In this document: piece by piece, positions 36,613 to 47,916 of the stretch
Layout of the letters: the number at the start of each line of letters is the position of its first letter
How positions within the stretch are numbered: the stretch's first letter is position 1
NCBI GenBank assembly: GCA_963931925.1
Contig: OZ007583.1
Location: 15,057,117-15,121,116, forward strand
DNA from: Onchidella celtica
Lineage: Eukaryota > Mollusca > Gastropoda > Systellommatophora > Onchidiidae
Direction: 5' to 3'
Length of the DNA stretch: 64,000 bases
Position numbers and translations under genes: made by a program
Notes under the pieces: generated by a model
Databases searched by the model: none
Told to the model about the DNA's origin: nothing
The model's input: the letters and a program-made list of their open reading frames with translations, nothing else

Positions 36613-37299
36613 ACTACAACTAAATCAGTGTGGACGTCGTGTCACCCAGTCAAAGTTCTCGCCTAAGAACGCAAACTACCTGTCCATCGGGTCTCAGTTT
36701 TTTCAGAATTCACTCACATTACCGTTTGCTCAAGTTCCATCTCCTAACCAGGTTCCCAAACTGGAGCAGTTTGACCTGTGGCTCGGGACTTTCGTAAAAT
36801 AAAAACCAAAAATTCCTCACAAGGTTTTCACATCTCTTTATTCTATTATACACAACATCCCACACAAATCAATCTGTCAATCAGTCACGTTTTTTTCTTT
36901 CATATTTTGGTCGTTTTTCATTGTTTTCTGAATGTCGTTTTATAGAAGGTTACGTTCCGCTTACTTGGTCTTGTGGTAAACCAAAGGTGGATGATAAAAT
37001 AAGACAGGACAGGTCCTTCTCCACGCCATCAAAAAGAGCGTGCACACAGTTCTCGCGCTGATCGGGGGCATGGCCCATGACCCACTGTATGAAACATAGT
37101 CCTTGGCATACAGATAAATTATTGACACGAAAAAATGGCCCGAGTTCTCCTACGGTGACTGTAAGCTACTTCTACAAAGGCCTAGAGCAATAGCTGAAAC
37201 GTATGATTCCTCTGCTGTATGGCGAGGTTCAGTGCGCAGAAAGGATTTATTTCACTGAACACGAACGTCGCTGTGCCCCTCTGCTAGTAACATGTCGCC
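36613..37299. other. Unassigned non-coding sequence
   Basis: No feature recognised. Confidence 0.4.
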
Positions 37300-37468
37300 T
37301 AAAGATGGGTTTTCGTATGTACGGAAACGGAAGCGGAGAAGAGCAAAAGATCCATCAAGTAGCAAACCGAAATACATGTAGTGTTTCCATGTGTTCGGAA
37401 ATTTTTCGTTTTCTAATTTTCTTTTCTGATCTATGCAAGGTTTCGTTATTGTCACTTAAGCTGGGCTT
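37300..37468. mobile_element. Fold-back element, family B, copy 7 (worn)
   Basis: The left arm TAAAGATGGGTTTTCGTATG then TACGGAAACGGAAGCGGAGA and the inner ATCAAGTAGCAAA are clear. TTTCCATGTGTTCGGAAA marks the centre. The right arm survives only as TTTCGTTATTGTCACTTAAG then CTGGGCTTTG. Confidence 0.65.
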
Positions 37469-37980
37469 TGTAACACACAATCGTGTTCACCATTTCTTTG
37501 CCATATTAATTAATATGTCGTTGGGTATTTGCCATATAAATGTATGTGCATTTTGGCCTTTTCGAGAAAATGGAGATTTAAGTTTGGTCGGCAAATTAAC
37601 CAGAACACATAAAACATGACATCGCTAACACGGAGACGTTTTTAATTGATTGGAATAACACTAAAATTTACACATCATAAATTTTGGAGTGAGTGAATCA
37701 CTTTCATGACAAAAACCTCAAAATCGCATACAACAATTTGCCAAATATGCCTTCATATGACCATTAAAAAAAAACAACTCTTAAAAACACTATTTCCTGC
37801 ATTTCACACATTCTCCACATCAGGACAGTTGATGTAAGAACTTGAACACGTTTACCGAGCGCATGTCAAGTGACCAAGTGGTGGGTCATTCCGACCCGCT
37901 CCATTGTCTGACAGACAGCCAAATCCATGCCAAGATAAGACATACCGACAAACAGGTCTGAGACTTTCCAGGTGATGGGA
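37469..37980. other. Unassigned non-coding sequence
   Basis: No feature recognised. Confidence 0.4.
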
Positions 37981-38625
37981 ACTATTTCATAAGGTTTATC
38001 TATTCGAGACGTTGCTCTATCCTAGCAAGTTTCTGAGATTGTCCATGTTAGATATTTCCTAAGACACGAGATCTTTTCTAGGAGTAACTCTATTCTGCTG
38101 GTTTTTGAGACAGTCTATCTGACGTGTGTTTAGGCCCTTAATTTAGGAGGTTCGCTGATCTTGCCATTTACACCGTACTTTTTTTCTTTGTTTCATTTTT
38201 CTTGTTTCTGTGTGTTTTTGTTGTAGGAATTAGTTTTCTGGGTTTTTTAAAGAATTTTTACCAGGGCAGCGGCCTTGCTCGGCCTGCTCTTCTCGACTTT
38301 CAACTGCCAGGAGATATCTTTAATGTGGGCAACTTGCACACGGGCCCTCCCAATTTATCGTCATTATCTGAGGAGCCAAGGCGCTCGATCCTACCTACCA
38401 TAGGATCAGGTACAGGAAGCCCCCCCCCCCCCCTCACAAAAAAAAAATTCCAACATGCCTACCCCGACCGAAGCTCAAACCCGATACCTTCGGCATGAGA
38501 GGCAAGCACCTTGTCTCTGGAAAAACGTGTCACCTCGGTCCATCTGGCGTAAAGTATTTCATAAGACACAATCATGTAGTCGAGGAGTGGCTCCATTCTG
38601 GTTAGATTCTGGAAACTCGGACATT
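37981..38625 (+). repeat. ~70-bp diverged tandem repeat split by a SINE
   Basis: Units start at about 37984 (ATTTCATAAGG), 38054 (ATTTCCTAAGACACGAG) and 38550 (ATTTCATAAGACACAATC). Each continues with GAG.AG...CT.TATTC and TTTCTGAGA or TTCTGGAAACT. The first two are 70 bp apart. The third lies beyond SINE h, which therefore entered a pre-existing array. Confidence 0.6.
38128..38533 (-). mobile_element. tRNA-derived SINE, beta tail, copy h
   Basis: Minus strand: head CCAGAGACAAGGTGCTTGCC near 38510, worn B box TATCGGGTTTGAGC near 38478, body CCTATGGTAGGTAGGATCGA and ATATCTCCTGGCAGTTGAAA. After GCCGCTGCCCTGG comes the beta tail with GTGTAAATGGCAAGATCAGC and GAACCTCCTAAATTAAG near 38145. The poly(C) run at 38420-38432 lies in the body. 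Confidence 0.85.
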
Positions 38626-40194
38626 GCTGGTCTAGCAATGGTCATTAAGTAGCAATCCAAGACCATTACAAGGGGAAACTATTTCCGCCGTCCTTACCTC
38701 ACCCTACTTACAGACACACCCTCTGATCACCTCTCTGTAACATGTGAAGGGGGGGGGGGGCTTAGAGGCAGGGGAAGGCCGTAGATGGTAACCATGGCAA
38801 CAGACACGCTTTCTGACGCCACTGGCCTAAAATGATACCAATAAAGTTATCGGTTATCAGTCTGGAAGAACAGTTTTGTCATACAACACACGCTGTTGTT
38901 GTTCCACTGCCAATGTCCACATTATGTTAAACCCCTCAAATTAAGGCTCATTGCATGAAGTTAACAACAATTGTTACGTCGACAATATTTTGTTTTTCAG
39001 TAAACAGTAAGTTGTAGCTTGGAAACGAGAGGCGCGTTGGTTTGAGAAAGGAAAACACATTAAGAAAAAAAACACAATCTTCCAGCGTTGGAGATCTGTT
39101 CTGAGCCGTCGGTAGGAATGCCCCAAACTGGAGGAGAGAGAAAGAGCCATTTTATTTGTCTCGAATTTTTTTGGGCAACTTTAAAGTATCATTACTGAAA
39201 ATGACCGTATTCATCTTTAAAACGTCTCGTCTTGTCGGCCTAAACGGCAAGAATCGTCTCTTCCCGAACAATCTCAATAGTTGCTCGCAGAACGCAAATT
39301 CTCATTTCATCAAAGTGGCGAGACGTAGAAGGAAATAATACATCCGAACGAGGGTCAGAACTTAGACTAAAATATCAAGCATACAGAGACGCATACACAA
39401 ATTCGTCTGATAAGGCAGTCATATCTCTATATATGAAGAACGGGAATTACAATAGTTAAAGAAATATATGTGTTTTTATAGCATTGGTTTTGTGTATGTT
39501 ATGGCGTTTGATTGTCCGTAGGAAGAAAGGTTCATTTAACACAGACACTTGTTTATTTGGACGCATTAAGGATATAACTCATTCTTGCACAATTCTTAGG
39601 GCATTTCAGAATATAAAACCCTACACGACTTTTGACTCGTTGACGCCAGTAAGTGTGATGTGCGAAATCGTTTTAATCACCAGTCAGTGGTCGTGCTTGG
39701 AGAGCGTGTAGTGTCTAACCCTTTGTGATGGAAATGTTGTGATTGGTGTGGAAAAGGGCGATATATCGTGGTATTTCAGGGCTGTACAATGGCAGTGCAA
39801 ACATTACGGGTATCTTCGGCATAGGAATTGGCCCTCTTGGGGTACCATAAATGGCGTGTGCTAGTTGTTGTCACAATCCGCATCTAGCCTGGTTGGCACC
39901 AGCGATAAAGAACGTCTCCTGTCTCCACTGACCGGCCGCAAGAAAACATCTTGTGTGTGCAGAGCGGACCCAAATCTGATTGCTCCTCGAGAGGGAGAGA
40001 GGGAGGGAGGAAGAGAGGGATTGTGATAGTGAACGCATAAAGAAAGAAAGAAAGAACGAAAGAAAATATCACAATCAGTGGTCAGTCAGTGGTGATCGAG
40101 ATCTGTTGTGAGTGAGGAATGGAAGCGTGGCTGAAATGAATGAGAGACGAGGAAAGATTTTATTGGCCTTAAATTTTGCTATAAAAGGAAAGAG
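38626..40194. other. Unassigned non-coding sequence
   Basis: About 1.5 kb. CATTGCTGGTCTAGCAATG at 38621-38639 is a short palindrome, and a 10-base G run lies near 38750. No gene recognised. Confidence 0.4.
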
Positions 40195-40384
40195 AGGAGA
40201 GAGAGAGAGAGAGGGAAAGAAAGAGAGAGAAATGGAGAGAGAGAGGGAAAGAGAGACGGAGAAAGAAAGAGAGAGAGGGAGAGAGAAAGAAGGAGGGAGA
40301 GAGAAAGGCAGATCGACAGAGAGAGAGAGAGAGTGAGGAGTAGAGAGAAAGAGCGAAAGCGAGGGACAGAGAGAGAGAGAGAAA
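40195..40384 (+). repeat. (GA)n purine tract
   Basis: GAGAGA with GAAA, GGGA and GACA variants. Confidence 0.95.
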
Positions 40385-41458
40385 ATGCACTGTTTGACCT
40401 CGGCCATAGACAATAACGTTATTCAGACATTTATTGCTGTCCTACATTGCGGTTCTATAATTAACGACCACAGTAGGCCAACGTAACTACTGGGGTTATA
40501 AGAATGTAATATATACCGGAAAGAACTGCCAAACTACCAACAAAATCTCAACAGAAGAAGAAATTTGTCTGCAAGACACAGACGCGAAGAGCCAGGAATG
40601 TTCGGCCATAAAGAGACGATGTGGGAAATGCACGGTTGAATTTCGAGAATTATCCTCAATGAGAATAATAAGAATGGGTACTCACAATTTTATGTACACT
40701 CATTCGATTATCGCAAACGGCATTATTTCAAAGGCAATTATCTGAAAACCGCATGTTCTGCGGTTGTCTCGCAGTTTTCGGTGTAGGTATTGCAACTAAC
40801 TTTTATAATTTGTACAGATGTTCGACTTTTGGAAATCATGTGAAATGAAGCAGCATGTGAACAGCCACGAGTCACAGCTTTGAGGTCACTTCAACCTAAG
40901 TACACAGACATGAGAAAAACCAAAAGAAAAGCAAAAAACAACAAGATTGACCACTAGTGACGTAACCGCCTGGTACAGACTATACCCCCCTGCGGTATCC
41001 ATTCACTGACGTACGATTAAACCCTCGTATCTTTTCCCTCGTAAACAAATTATCCTTGGCAGACAGTTGAACGAAACAGATGTAACGCAGAGATAGAGTA
41101 ACGTTTGTAACACACTTATCTCCGAAAACTCAAAACTTATTTATGCCGAGACCAGCTTCTTTGGCTTCATTGTGTCTGGCACGAGAATAGGCGATTTTGC
41201 CCCAGACACAAGCAGATCTTTAACCCTAAGTGCTCGGGAATTGTCCATGCTGAGAGGGACGGAAGGCCTTGATATATTTTGAATGTCAAGAGGTAGACAA
41301 ATATAGGGCCAAGCTTTTGTGTCCGGCTTGCGTGGGAATAGCGTGAGGCAGTTTAGGAAATAAGGGGGGAGTTGAGATGGATTTGTGGACTGGAAAGGGC
41401 GGGGGAGGGGATGGACTGAAGCAGTTTCACTAACCTAACAAAAAAGAGAGGACGAAGG
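40385..41458. other. Unassigned non-coding sequence
   Basis: No gene, repeat family or RNA recognised. Confidence 0.4.
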
Positions 41459-41515
41459 CAGAGAGAGAGAGGGGGGTAGGAAGAGAAAGGAGAGAGGCAA
41501 TGTGAGGAATGAGAG

Positions 41516-41557
<42 letters not shown>

Positions 41558-41738
41558 GAGACATAGAAAGAGAAGGAGCCAGAAAGAGAGGGAGAGAAAG
41601 AGGAGACAGAGGGGAGTCAAAGAAAGGCGACACAGGGGGAGGAAACAGAACGAGAGAGAGAGAGAGAGAAAGAAGGAGACAGAAAGAGAGAAAGAGAGAA
41701 AAAGAGTGAGAGAGAGAGAGAGAGAGAAAGAGGAAGAC
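41459..41738 (+). repeat. GA-rich purine tract
   Basis: Purine-only stretches of GAGA and AAAGA, ending just before a TTTGAGTTTGAG repeat. RERERE and SLSLSL frames are artefacts. Confidence 0.95.
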
Positions 41739-41830
41739 AGTTTGAGTTTGAGTTTGAGTTTTACGGGGTGTCGGCACGATAAGGGCCACTTTGCGCCCAT
41801 TACGGTCTATTTGGGTACACTGTCTTTATT
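41739..41830 (+). repeat. Dispersed repeat with CGGCACGATAAGGGCCACTT core
   Basis: TTTGAGTTTGAGTTTTACGG, GTGTCGGCACGATAAGGG and CCACTTTGCGCCCATTACGG. Related copies are at 43398-43465 and, weaker, 24966-25030. Class unknown. Confidence 0.6.
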
Positions 41831-42530
41831 TATATTTCGCATTCAGAGCTGTCAATCCAACACAGAACCAAATTTTAATACATTCATATAATTTTAATAT
41901 TTATTATTGTTAAAAAATAAAAAAGGATAAACTCATAATTATCTGGAGGAGAGAAAAAGAAAAAGAGGGAATGGAAAAGAAAGAGGAGAGAGAGAGAGAG
42001 AGAGAGAGAATGAGACAGTGGGAGGGTCTGTAACATTCGTTCGGAAAGTGTGGACAATTAGAAATGGAATACGGACACTGGTTGAAGGTGCTATGAAAAT
42101 AACATTAGCAAAAATGCAAATAAATAACATGTCTGGCTGATAACAGTCTTTCAATACCCAGCAGTTTATAGGGCCTTCACAACGGACACGCCTTTGTCGT
42201 AATGGACAAGGAGCATTAACTTACATCAATTAACCGACCAACAAATAAATCATGATTCTAGAACAATATCCAAATAGGACTGATACTGCCGTAGGCGTAG
42301 ACAGCACAATTTAATCACGATATTACGGTAACTGTTTTATCGTTCAATCGTTGTTTATCGCTAGCAGTCTTTGCTATCATATTCATTGTGCTGGCTGCTG
42401 GGGTTATATGAGGACAGCACATTAATAAACACACACGCGCACACATAGACATACACACTAATGCACTTCCGACGTTCTCCTCCCTTCCTGTTTTGCGGAG
42501 AGATCATATTTTGCCCAAAGGAGGTTTTCT
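41831..42530. other. Unassigned sequence with a short GA tract
   Basis: A (GA)n tract at 41985-42010. Otherwise no feature recognised. Confidence 0.4.
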
Positions 42531-42770
42531 CGACTTTAGTTCTTGTCTGTTCCAACTCCGCTTTTTGCACAACTGACAATTTCTACATTAAAATTTGTGG
42601 CTTTGGTACTATGATAAGGAATTAGAATAACTCGGAACTGTGAAACGGCTTGATAAATGCCACAACACATTTTAAACAAGTGTCAAATTGTGTATTTGTT
42701 ATACCTCTCCTACATATTTAAAGATTTCCAGTTTTTTTCAGAAAATGCAGATAGAACAAATAAGAAAGGT
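42531..42770. mobile_element. MITE family A, copy 4 (uninterrupted)
   Basis: Left end CGACTTTAGTTCTTGTCTGT and right end GATAGAACAAATAAGAAAGG. Inside: GCACAACTGACAATTTCTAC, GGAATTAGAATAACTCGGAA, CACAACACATTTTAAACAAG and TTGTTATACCTCTCCTACAT. This and copy 6 show the layout without insertions. Confidence 0.85.
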
Positions 42771-43397
42771 CACAATAATTCACAAGAGAATCTTAACAAA
42801 AGTGCTTGTTTTGCAATATGCATTTTTTTCCTTGCCACATTCAATGTGCTGATTCTAAGCCCTGCATTTTTATATTATGTAATATGTATATAATATATAA
42901 ATCGTCACTATGGTAGTTTAATATCTAGTGCAGTTTGTTTCAAACCAAAGACTTGATATTGAATACAGATCTCGTTCCTTTCTTGTGACAGTCGAGAATA
43001 GGAGATGGACCCGGTGGAGTTTGAAGCTATTAGTAAGTTGACCCTTATCGTCAGCCCAATCGTCGGCCAAATTATTTCACAGCAAACAAGACGATAGGCC
43101 GATCATCAGCCTGACTATATTATTAGTGAAAAACGACGAACACGTTGATTATCGGCCCATTGAGGAAGTAGTTCTGATTATCATGTTAAGGCCTCAAATG
43201 CTTGTTTCATAAAATCTATGGATCTGTATAATAAATATATCAATGGCAGACCTTCCTGCCGTTCCAAACACATTATCGTTTTTTATCCCGCGAACCCCGC
43301 TCTTTCTATACGGATAGCATTCAAAATACTCAGGTCTCCAAAAGGGTTAAATAGATAGTCATTAAAATAGATGGTTAGGAGGAAAATATAAATGACA
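42771..43397. other. Unassigned non-coding sequence
   Basis: Nothing recognised. Confidence 0.4.
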
Positions 43398-43465
43398 GCT
43401 AGAGTTTCAGTTTGACTTTGGCTTTAACGGCACACCGGCACGATAATGGCCGCTTTGCATTTTCA
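43398..43465 (+). repeat. Dispersed repeat, second copy of the 41.74-kb family
   Basis: GAGTTTCAGTTTGACTTTGG then ACCGGCACGATAATGGCCGC and TTTGCATTTTCACGGTTT, aligning with 41742-41815. Confidence 0.6.
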
Positions 43466-44225
43466 CGGTTTCTTGTGTATCTTACTTCCAGTCGAATTAC
43501 AGTGCAATAGAATACAAATGAAATTAAAAATCTCACGGGGAAAAAGGCCAGTGTTATAATGTATGGTCTATCTGCATTGTATAGATTTACATTCACAGGA
43601 CCATGACACTGTTTCTTGCCACTGTTACGACTAAGAAATGTCGCCCCCCCCCCCCACACACACACTTTTTGCTCGCGTAGAACATTCACAAGGAGATGAT
43701 CTAAATTTTTCCTATTAAAACTATTGATCCAAGGTATTAGGGTATTGATTAAACATTTTTCAAGGTGGGTTGGTGCATTTTTAAATGTTGGTGCATATGT
43801 GACAATTTCTGGTCGACCATTTCAGAATGGCTCAAATACGTTAATAATCTCTGAAATCAATCTGTAGATTTCGGCCTCTTTCTGAAAGAACAAGGATGCG
43901 CTGCGAGCATAGGCCAGAAAGTAATTCTTTCACGACAGATAGAAAATATATCATTTATGATTTCATGATAAACACCACCAGTATTTTTCCCTGTCTTGTG
44001 TTCCTTTCTTCTTGTATTATAGTGTGTAATGGCTGATATACCCAACCACTGAATCAAAATGCATCAGATTTGACGGTCAAAATGTTTGCTTAGCTGGTCC
44101 TCGTTAGGGTAGAATTTGATTGCAAATAGCGATGGTTTGGGGTGAGAGACAGTAATTTTTTAACGCACGTCCCGACGTGAGACTATTTTGCGCAAGTGTG
44201 GTCGTATTTTTTATAATGAGATGAA
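43466..44225. other. Unassigned non-coding sequence
   Basis: Poly(C) run at 43639-43653. Nothing else recognised. Confidence 0.4.
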
Positions 44226-44485
44226 GGTGAGAGGGACAGACAGAGAAAGAGGGAGAGAACGAGAGTGACATAGACAGAGAATGAGAGAGAGAGAGAGTGA
44301 GTGAGTGTGAGAGAGAGAGTGACAGAAAGAGGTGAGTGAGAGGGACAGAGTGGGAGGGTGAGTGTGAGAGTGAGTAAAAGAAAGAGAGTGAGTGAGAGAG
44401 AGAGAGAGAAAGAGAATGGGAGGGTGAGTAAAAGAGAGAGAAGTGACTGAGAGACAAAGAGAGATGAGACAGGAAAGAGTGCAAG
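44226..44485 (+). repeat. GA/GAGTGA-rich tract
   Basis: Mixed GAGA, GTGAGTGA and GGGAGGGTGAG words. A CCCGGGCAAAGCCGGGGG segment follows at 44495-44515, resembling the CCCGG head at 15637. Confidence 0.9.
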
Positions 44486-45085
44486 CAAGCTTGTCCCGGG
44501 CAAAGCCGGGGGTTGGGGATGGGTGGATTGGAGGGAGTAATTATGGCTGACACCTATACTGCAGTATAATATTGATGGGATGTCCATGAAGCGACAGAGG
44601 TCTCGGAATCCCTGTCGTAATAGTTTTTACAAGGACTTTTTCCTATCTTAAACGATTCCGAATAAGGGGGAGACAACTGGCAAAGACTAAAGACGGCTTA
44701 TATAGATTAAGTGAAACAATTGGCTCTATACCATCTATTCTCCCGTGAAAGAGTCGGCCAATCCCCCCTCACACTGATTCAGCCTCCAGAAAAATTATGG
44801 CTTCTCTTATTTCGTGACAAAGGGAGGTAAATCAGGAGGCTGGAATTGCCTGATTGCGGCCATATACTCGGGCCTTCCTGCCGCCTGAGTAATGTCCCCT
44901 GTATAGTATCAATGTCGAGTCGTTGGCGCTCGCTGACGTAATGACGAATGGGGCAAGAAACGCTAGGCATGATAAGGGAAACGGGATAGCAGCCCTTTAA
45001 ACTCCACCTATCAGTTTTCACATGATAAAAACTTTGAAAAAATATCCAGTTCGTCCGGCCCATCACTCATAGGTAAATCAATAAT
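44486..45085. other. Unassigned sequence; doubtful minus-strand frame
   Basis: A 95-residue minus-strand frame (45066 to 44779) is open but has no recognised domain, and no splice or promoter context supports it. Confidence 0.4.
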
Positions 45086-45211
45086 AGTTGGCTAGCAAGG
45101 GGGACAATGTGAAGGTACAAGTATAATAGTTGGCAGGCAAGGGGGACAATGTGAAGGTACAAGTATAGTAGTTGGGTAGCAAGGGGGACAATGTAAAGAT
45201 ACAAGTATAGC
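45086..45211 (+). repeat. 42-bp tandem repeat, three copies
   Basis: AGTTGG starts the unit at 45086, 45128 and 45170. Each unit contains GCAAGGGGGACAATGT and GTACAAGTATA, with few substitutions. Confidence 0.93.
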
Positions 45212-45290
45212 AAAGACTATACACCCACAATTTGTTTGAGAAAATGTGAATGTGTTGTTACATTTTATTTGCTGTGGGTGTTAATGGCGA

Positions 45291-45547
45291 CCTTAGTTTT
45301 GTTTGTTCCATTTCCACTTTTCGCACAACTGAGAAAGTCGACATTAAATAATGTTATCGACTTTAGCATTACGATATGGAGTTAGAATAAATCGGGACTG
45401 TGAAACACTTTGATAAGTGCCACCACACATTTTAAACACGTGTCAAGGTGTGCATGCGTTATACCTCTTCTACGTAATAAAAGGTCTCCAGTTGTTTGAA
45501 GAAAATGGAGAGAGGGAGAGAGAGCAAACACGTAGGCCTACTAAGAC
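45291..45547. mobile_element. MITE family A, copy 5
   Basis: Left end CCTTAGTTTTGTTTGTTCCA. Internal markers CGCACAACTGAGAAAGTCGA, GGAGTTAGAATAAATCGGGA and GTTATACCTCTTCTACG. The right terminal repeat is disrupted (GAGAGAGCAAACACGTAGGC, then CTACTAAGAC), so only the outermost few bases still pair with the left end. Confidence 0.8.
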
Positions 45548-46109
45548 TTCCCGTTATAGCCCTGTCGTTGTTAATTCTGGAAGGAGCTGTGCTTGTGAGG
45601 AAAGAAGACGCCAGACCTAAATAAACCCTGGACTTTATACCTTGATGTTTTCAAAATGTAATCTGGAAAATGATAATTACGATTTTGATTCAAAAATGAA
45701 TACGAAGTAATGCCGACAGCGTCAGTCTAATGACATGATCAAGGAATATGTTTCCTTCAGCATTCTCGGTATACGTTCGCCTACATCCCACACAGCGCTG
45801 GGGATAAACATTTAAATGGCATTCAGGGTAATTTAAATGCTTTAAAAAGGGAAGATAATGAGTAAATTTCCCTGCAATTGTCGTTGGTATTTGTCGGTGT
45901 TTGTGTCTAAATTGAATGTTTTGTGTTAGTCTCGAGCGTGTCTGTATGATGTCTCACAATTTCCGGCAGATAATTTAAAATACGTTAAGATAAATGTAAT
46001 TTCCGGTAAAATTTCAACGGTAATAAATATGTATTTTTTGTATGTCCCACGATCAACATTATGATTGTATATGGAACGGGATTGAATGACACAGTTACTA
46101 TATTTAGAT
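45548..46109. other. Unassigned non-coding sequence
   Basis: No feature recognised. Confidence 0.4.
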
Positions 46110-46281
46110 TCACGTCATGGGACATTCGAAAGTTCTGTTCAACGCGGCGGTTAAGCACAGTAATGGACTTTGTACACACTTTTTATGTGCAGTTGATCTT
46201 TGTGCCTCGAATCGCCCTTACAAAGTCTATAACAAACTGCTTAACCACCGCGTTGAATAGTTCGAATGTGCCCTGACGTCA
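46110..46281. mobile_element. 172-bp inverted-repeat element with CRE-like ends
   Basis: The left arm TCACGTCATGGGACATTCGA and on to TTCAACGCGGCGGTTAAGC is matched by the inverted right arm, whose complement reads TGACGTCAGGGCACATTCGA and TTCAACGCGGTGGTTAAGC. Each arm extends about 65 bp, to GACTTTGTA. No coding capacity. No clean target-site duplication seen. Confidence 0.8.
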
Positions 46282-47106
46282 TCGGTAAATTTACATATAG
46301 AAACTATGTCATTGAATGCCGTTCCCTATTGAACGAGATGGCTCTGATGATGAATACTGTATCCATCTGTGTCCTTTTGACTGTGAGAGTGGTTTTTACC
46401 TTTAACAAAGACTATAGTAGATGCGTAATGGAAGAGCGTTTTTCCCAAACTGGATAAATCCAATTTTGCATGAGTTATGGCCTCCTTCAGATAGTCGTTC
46501 ACAATTAGTGGCTTCAATTAAGCTCTTCGGTTTCTTTCAGGAAATGTGTATGGAGTGGTGATATAGAGTATATAGAATGAAGCATTAGGCTTGCAGCACA
46601 GTGAGTCAAGCCTATCTCCCACCCCCCCCCCCTTTTTCAGTGTGAGCCGTGAACTGCAGATTTAAACTGGATCGTGTACACTGGTGAGACCGTAAAGAAA
46701 AAAAAAATAATAAAGAAAAGTCAATGAAGAACAGGGAGCCAACAGCACTAGGCTGAGGCTCTCGAGAAAACCAACGGATCTCAGAGTGGTGAAACGGAAA
46801 CAAGTCTGTCTCACTTACTCGGGTGCGTCAAAAATGTCTTGGGTCAGCTGGTGGACTAAGACACCTCGCTCACTGATTCAAAACAGACAGGAAAGAGTCT
46901 TGACGCCATGAGTCATCAGCCTAATGCTTATACATTTCTACAATTCATATTGGCTGAAATTGTATACCATGTAACCTGTGGCAGTACTGGCAGAGTGGAC
47001 AAGACACCTGCAACAAAAACCAGCGGTACCGGTTCGAATCCAAAGAAATACCTGGCGACGAAAACAAAAACAAACAGACAAAAAATGTGGGTGACGAACG
47101 CCCCGA
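46282..47106 (+). other. Unassigned sequence with two worn tRNA-like heads
   Basis: At 46978-47042 TACTGGCAGAGTGGACAAGA and CCGGTTCGAATCC sit 30 bp apart, like the A and B boxes of another SINE. A weaker TCAGCTGGTGGACTAAGACA with GATTCAAAAC lies near 46848-46885. Neither folds into a complete tRNA by eye. Confidence 0.4.
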
Positions 47107-47916
47107 GTCATGTCCTCGTTGTGGCCGGGGTTCTAGAAGATGTCATGTCCTCGTTGTGGCCGGGGTTCTAGAAGATGTCATGTCCTCGTTGTGGCCGGGG
47201 TTCTAGAAGATGTCATGTCCTCGTTGTGGCCGGGGTTCTAGAAGATGTCATGTCCTCGTTGTGGCCGGGGTTCTAGAAGATGTCATGTCCTCGTTGTGGC
47301 CGGGGTTCTAGAAGATGTCATGTCCTCGTTGTGGCCGGGGTTCTAGAAGATGTCATGTCCTCGTTGTGGCCGGGGTTCTAGAAGATGTCATGTCCTCGTT
47401 GTGGCCGGGGTTCTAGAAGATGTCATGTCCTCGTTGTGGCCGGGGTTCTAGAAGATGTCATGTCCTCGTTGTGGCCGGGGGTTCTAGAAGATGTCATGTC
47501 CTCGTTGTGGCCGGGGTTCTAGAAGATGTCATGTCCTCGTTGTGGCCGGGGTTCTAGAAGATGTCATGTCCTCGTTGTGGCCGGGGTTCTAGAAGATGTC
47601 ATGTCCTCGTTGTGGCCGGGGTTCTAGAAGATGTCATGTCCTCGTTGTGGCCGGGGTTCTAGAAGATGTCATGTCCTCGTTGTGGCCGGGGTTCTAGAAG
47701 ATGTCATGTCCTCGTTGTGGCCGGGGTTCTAGAAGATGTCATGTCCTCGTTGTGGCCGGGGTTCTAGAAGATGTCATGTCCTCGTTGTGGCCGGGGTTCT
47801 AGAAGATGTCATGTCCTCGTTGTGGCCGGGGTTCTAGAAGATGTCATGTCCTCGTTGTGGCCGGGGTTCTAGAAGATGTCATGTCCTCGTTGTGGCCGGG
47901 GTTCTAGAAGATGCCA
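47107..47916 (+). repeat. 35-bp satellite-like tandem array, 23 copies
   Basis: The unit TGTCCTCGTTGTGGCCGGGG plus TTCTAGAAGATGTCA begins at 47111 and repeats exactly every 35 bp to 47882. The only differences are one extra G near 47480 and a changed base in the last unit (ATGCCA). There are no spacers. A 35-base unit shifts frame at each copy and contains TAG, so the array does not encode a repeat protein. Confidence 0.98.

Noticed and set aside
41430-41891. RERERE / SLSLSL frames as charged or serine-rich proteins (also 25.5, 36.2, 40.2, 44.3 and 60.7 kb)
   Set aside because: Direct translations of GA or CT simple repeats on both strands.
44779-45066. 95-residue minus-strand frame as an exon
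   Set aside because: No domain and no defensible splice sites; length is within chance for this much sequence.
47107-47916. CRISPR-like array
   Set aside because: The 35-bp units are directly adjacent with no spacers, and the setting is animal genomic DNA.
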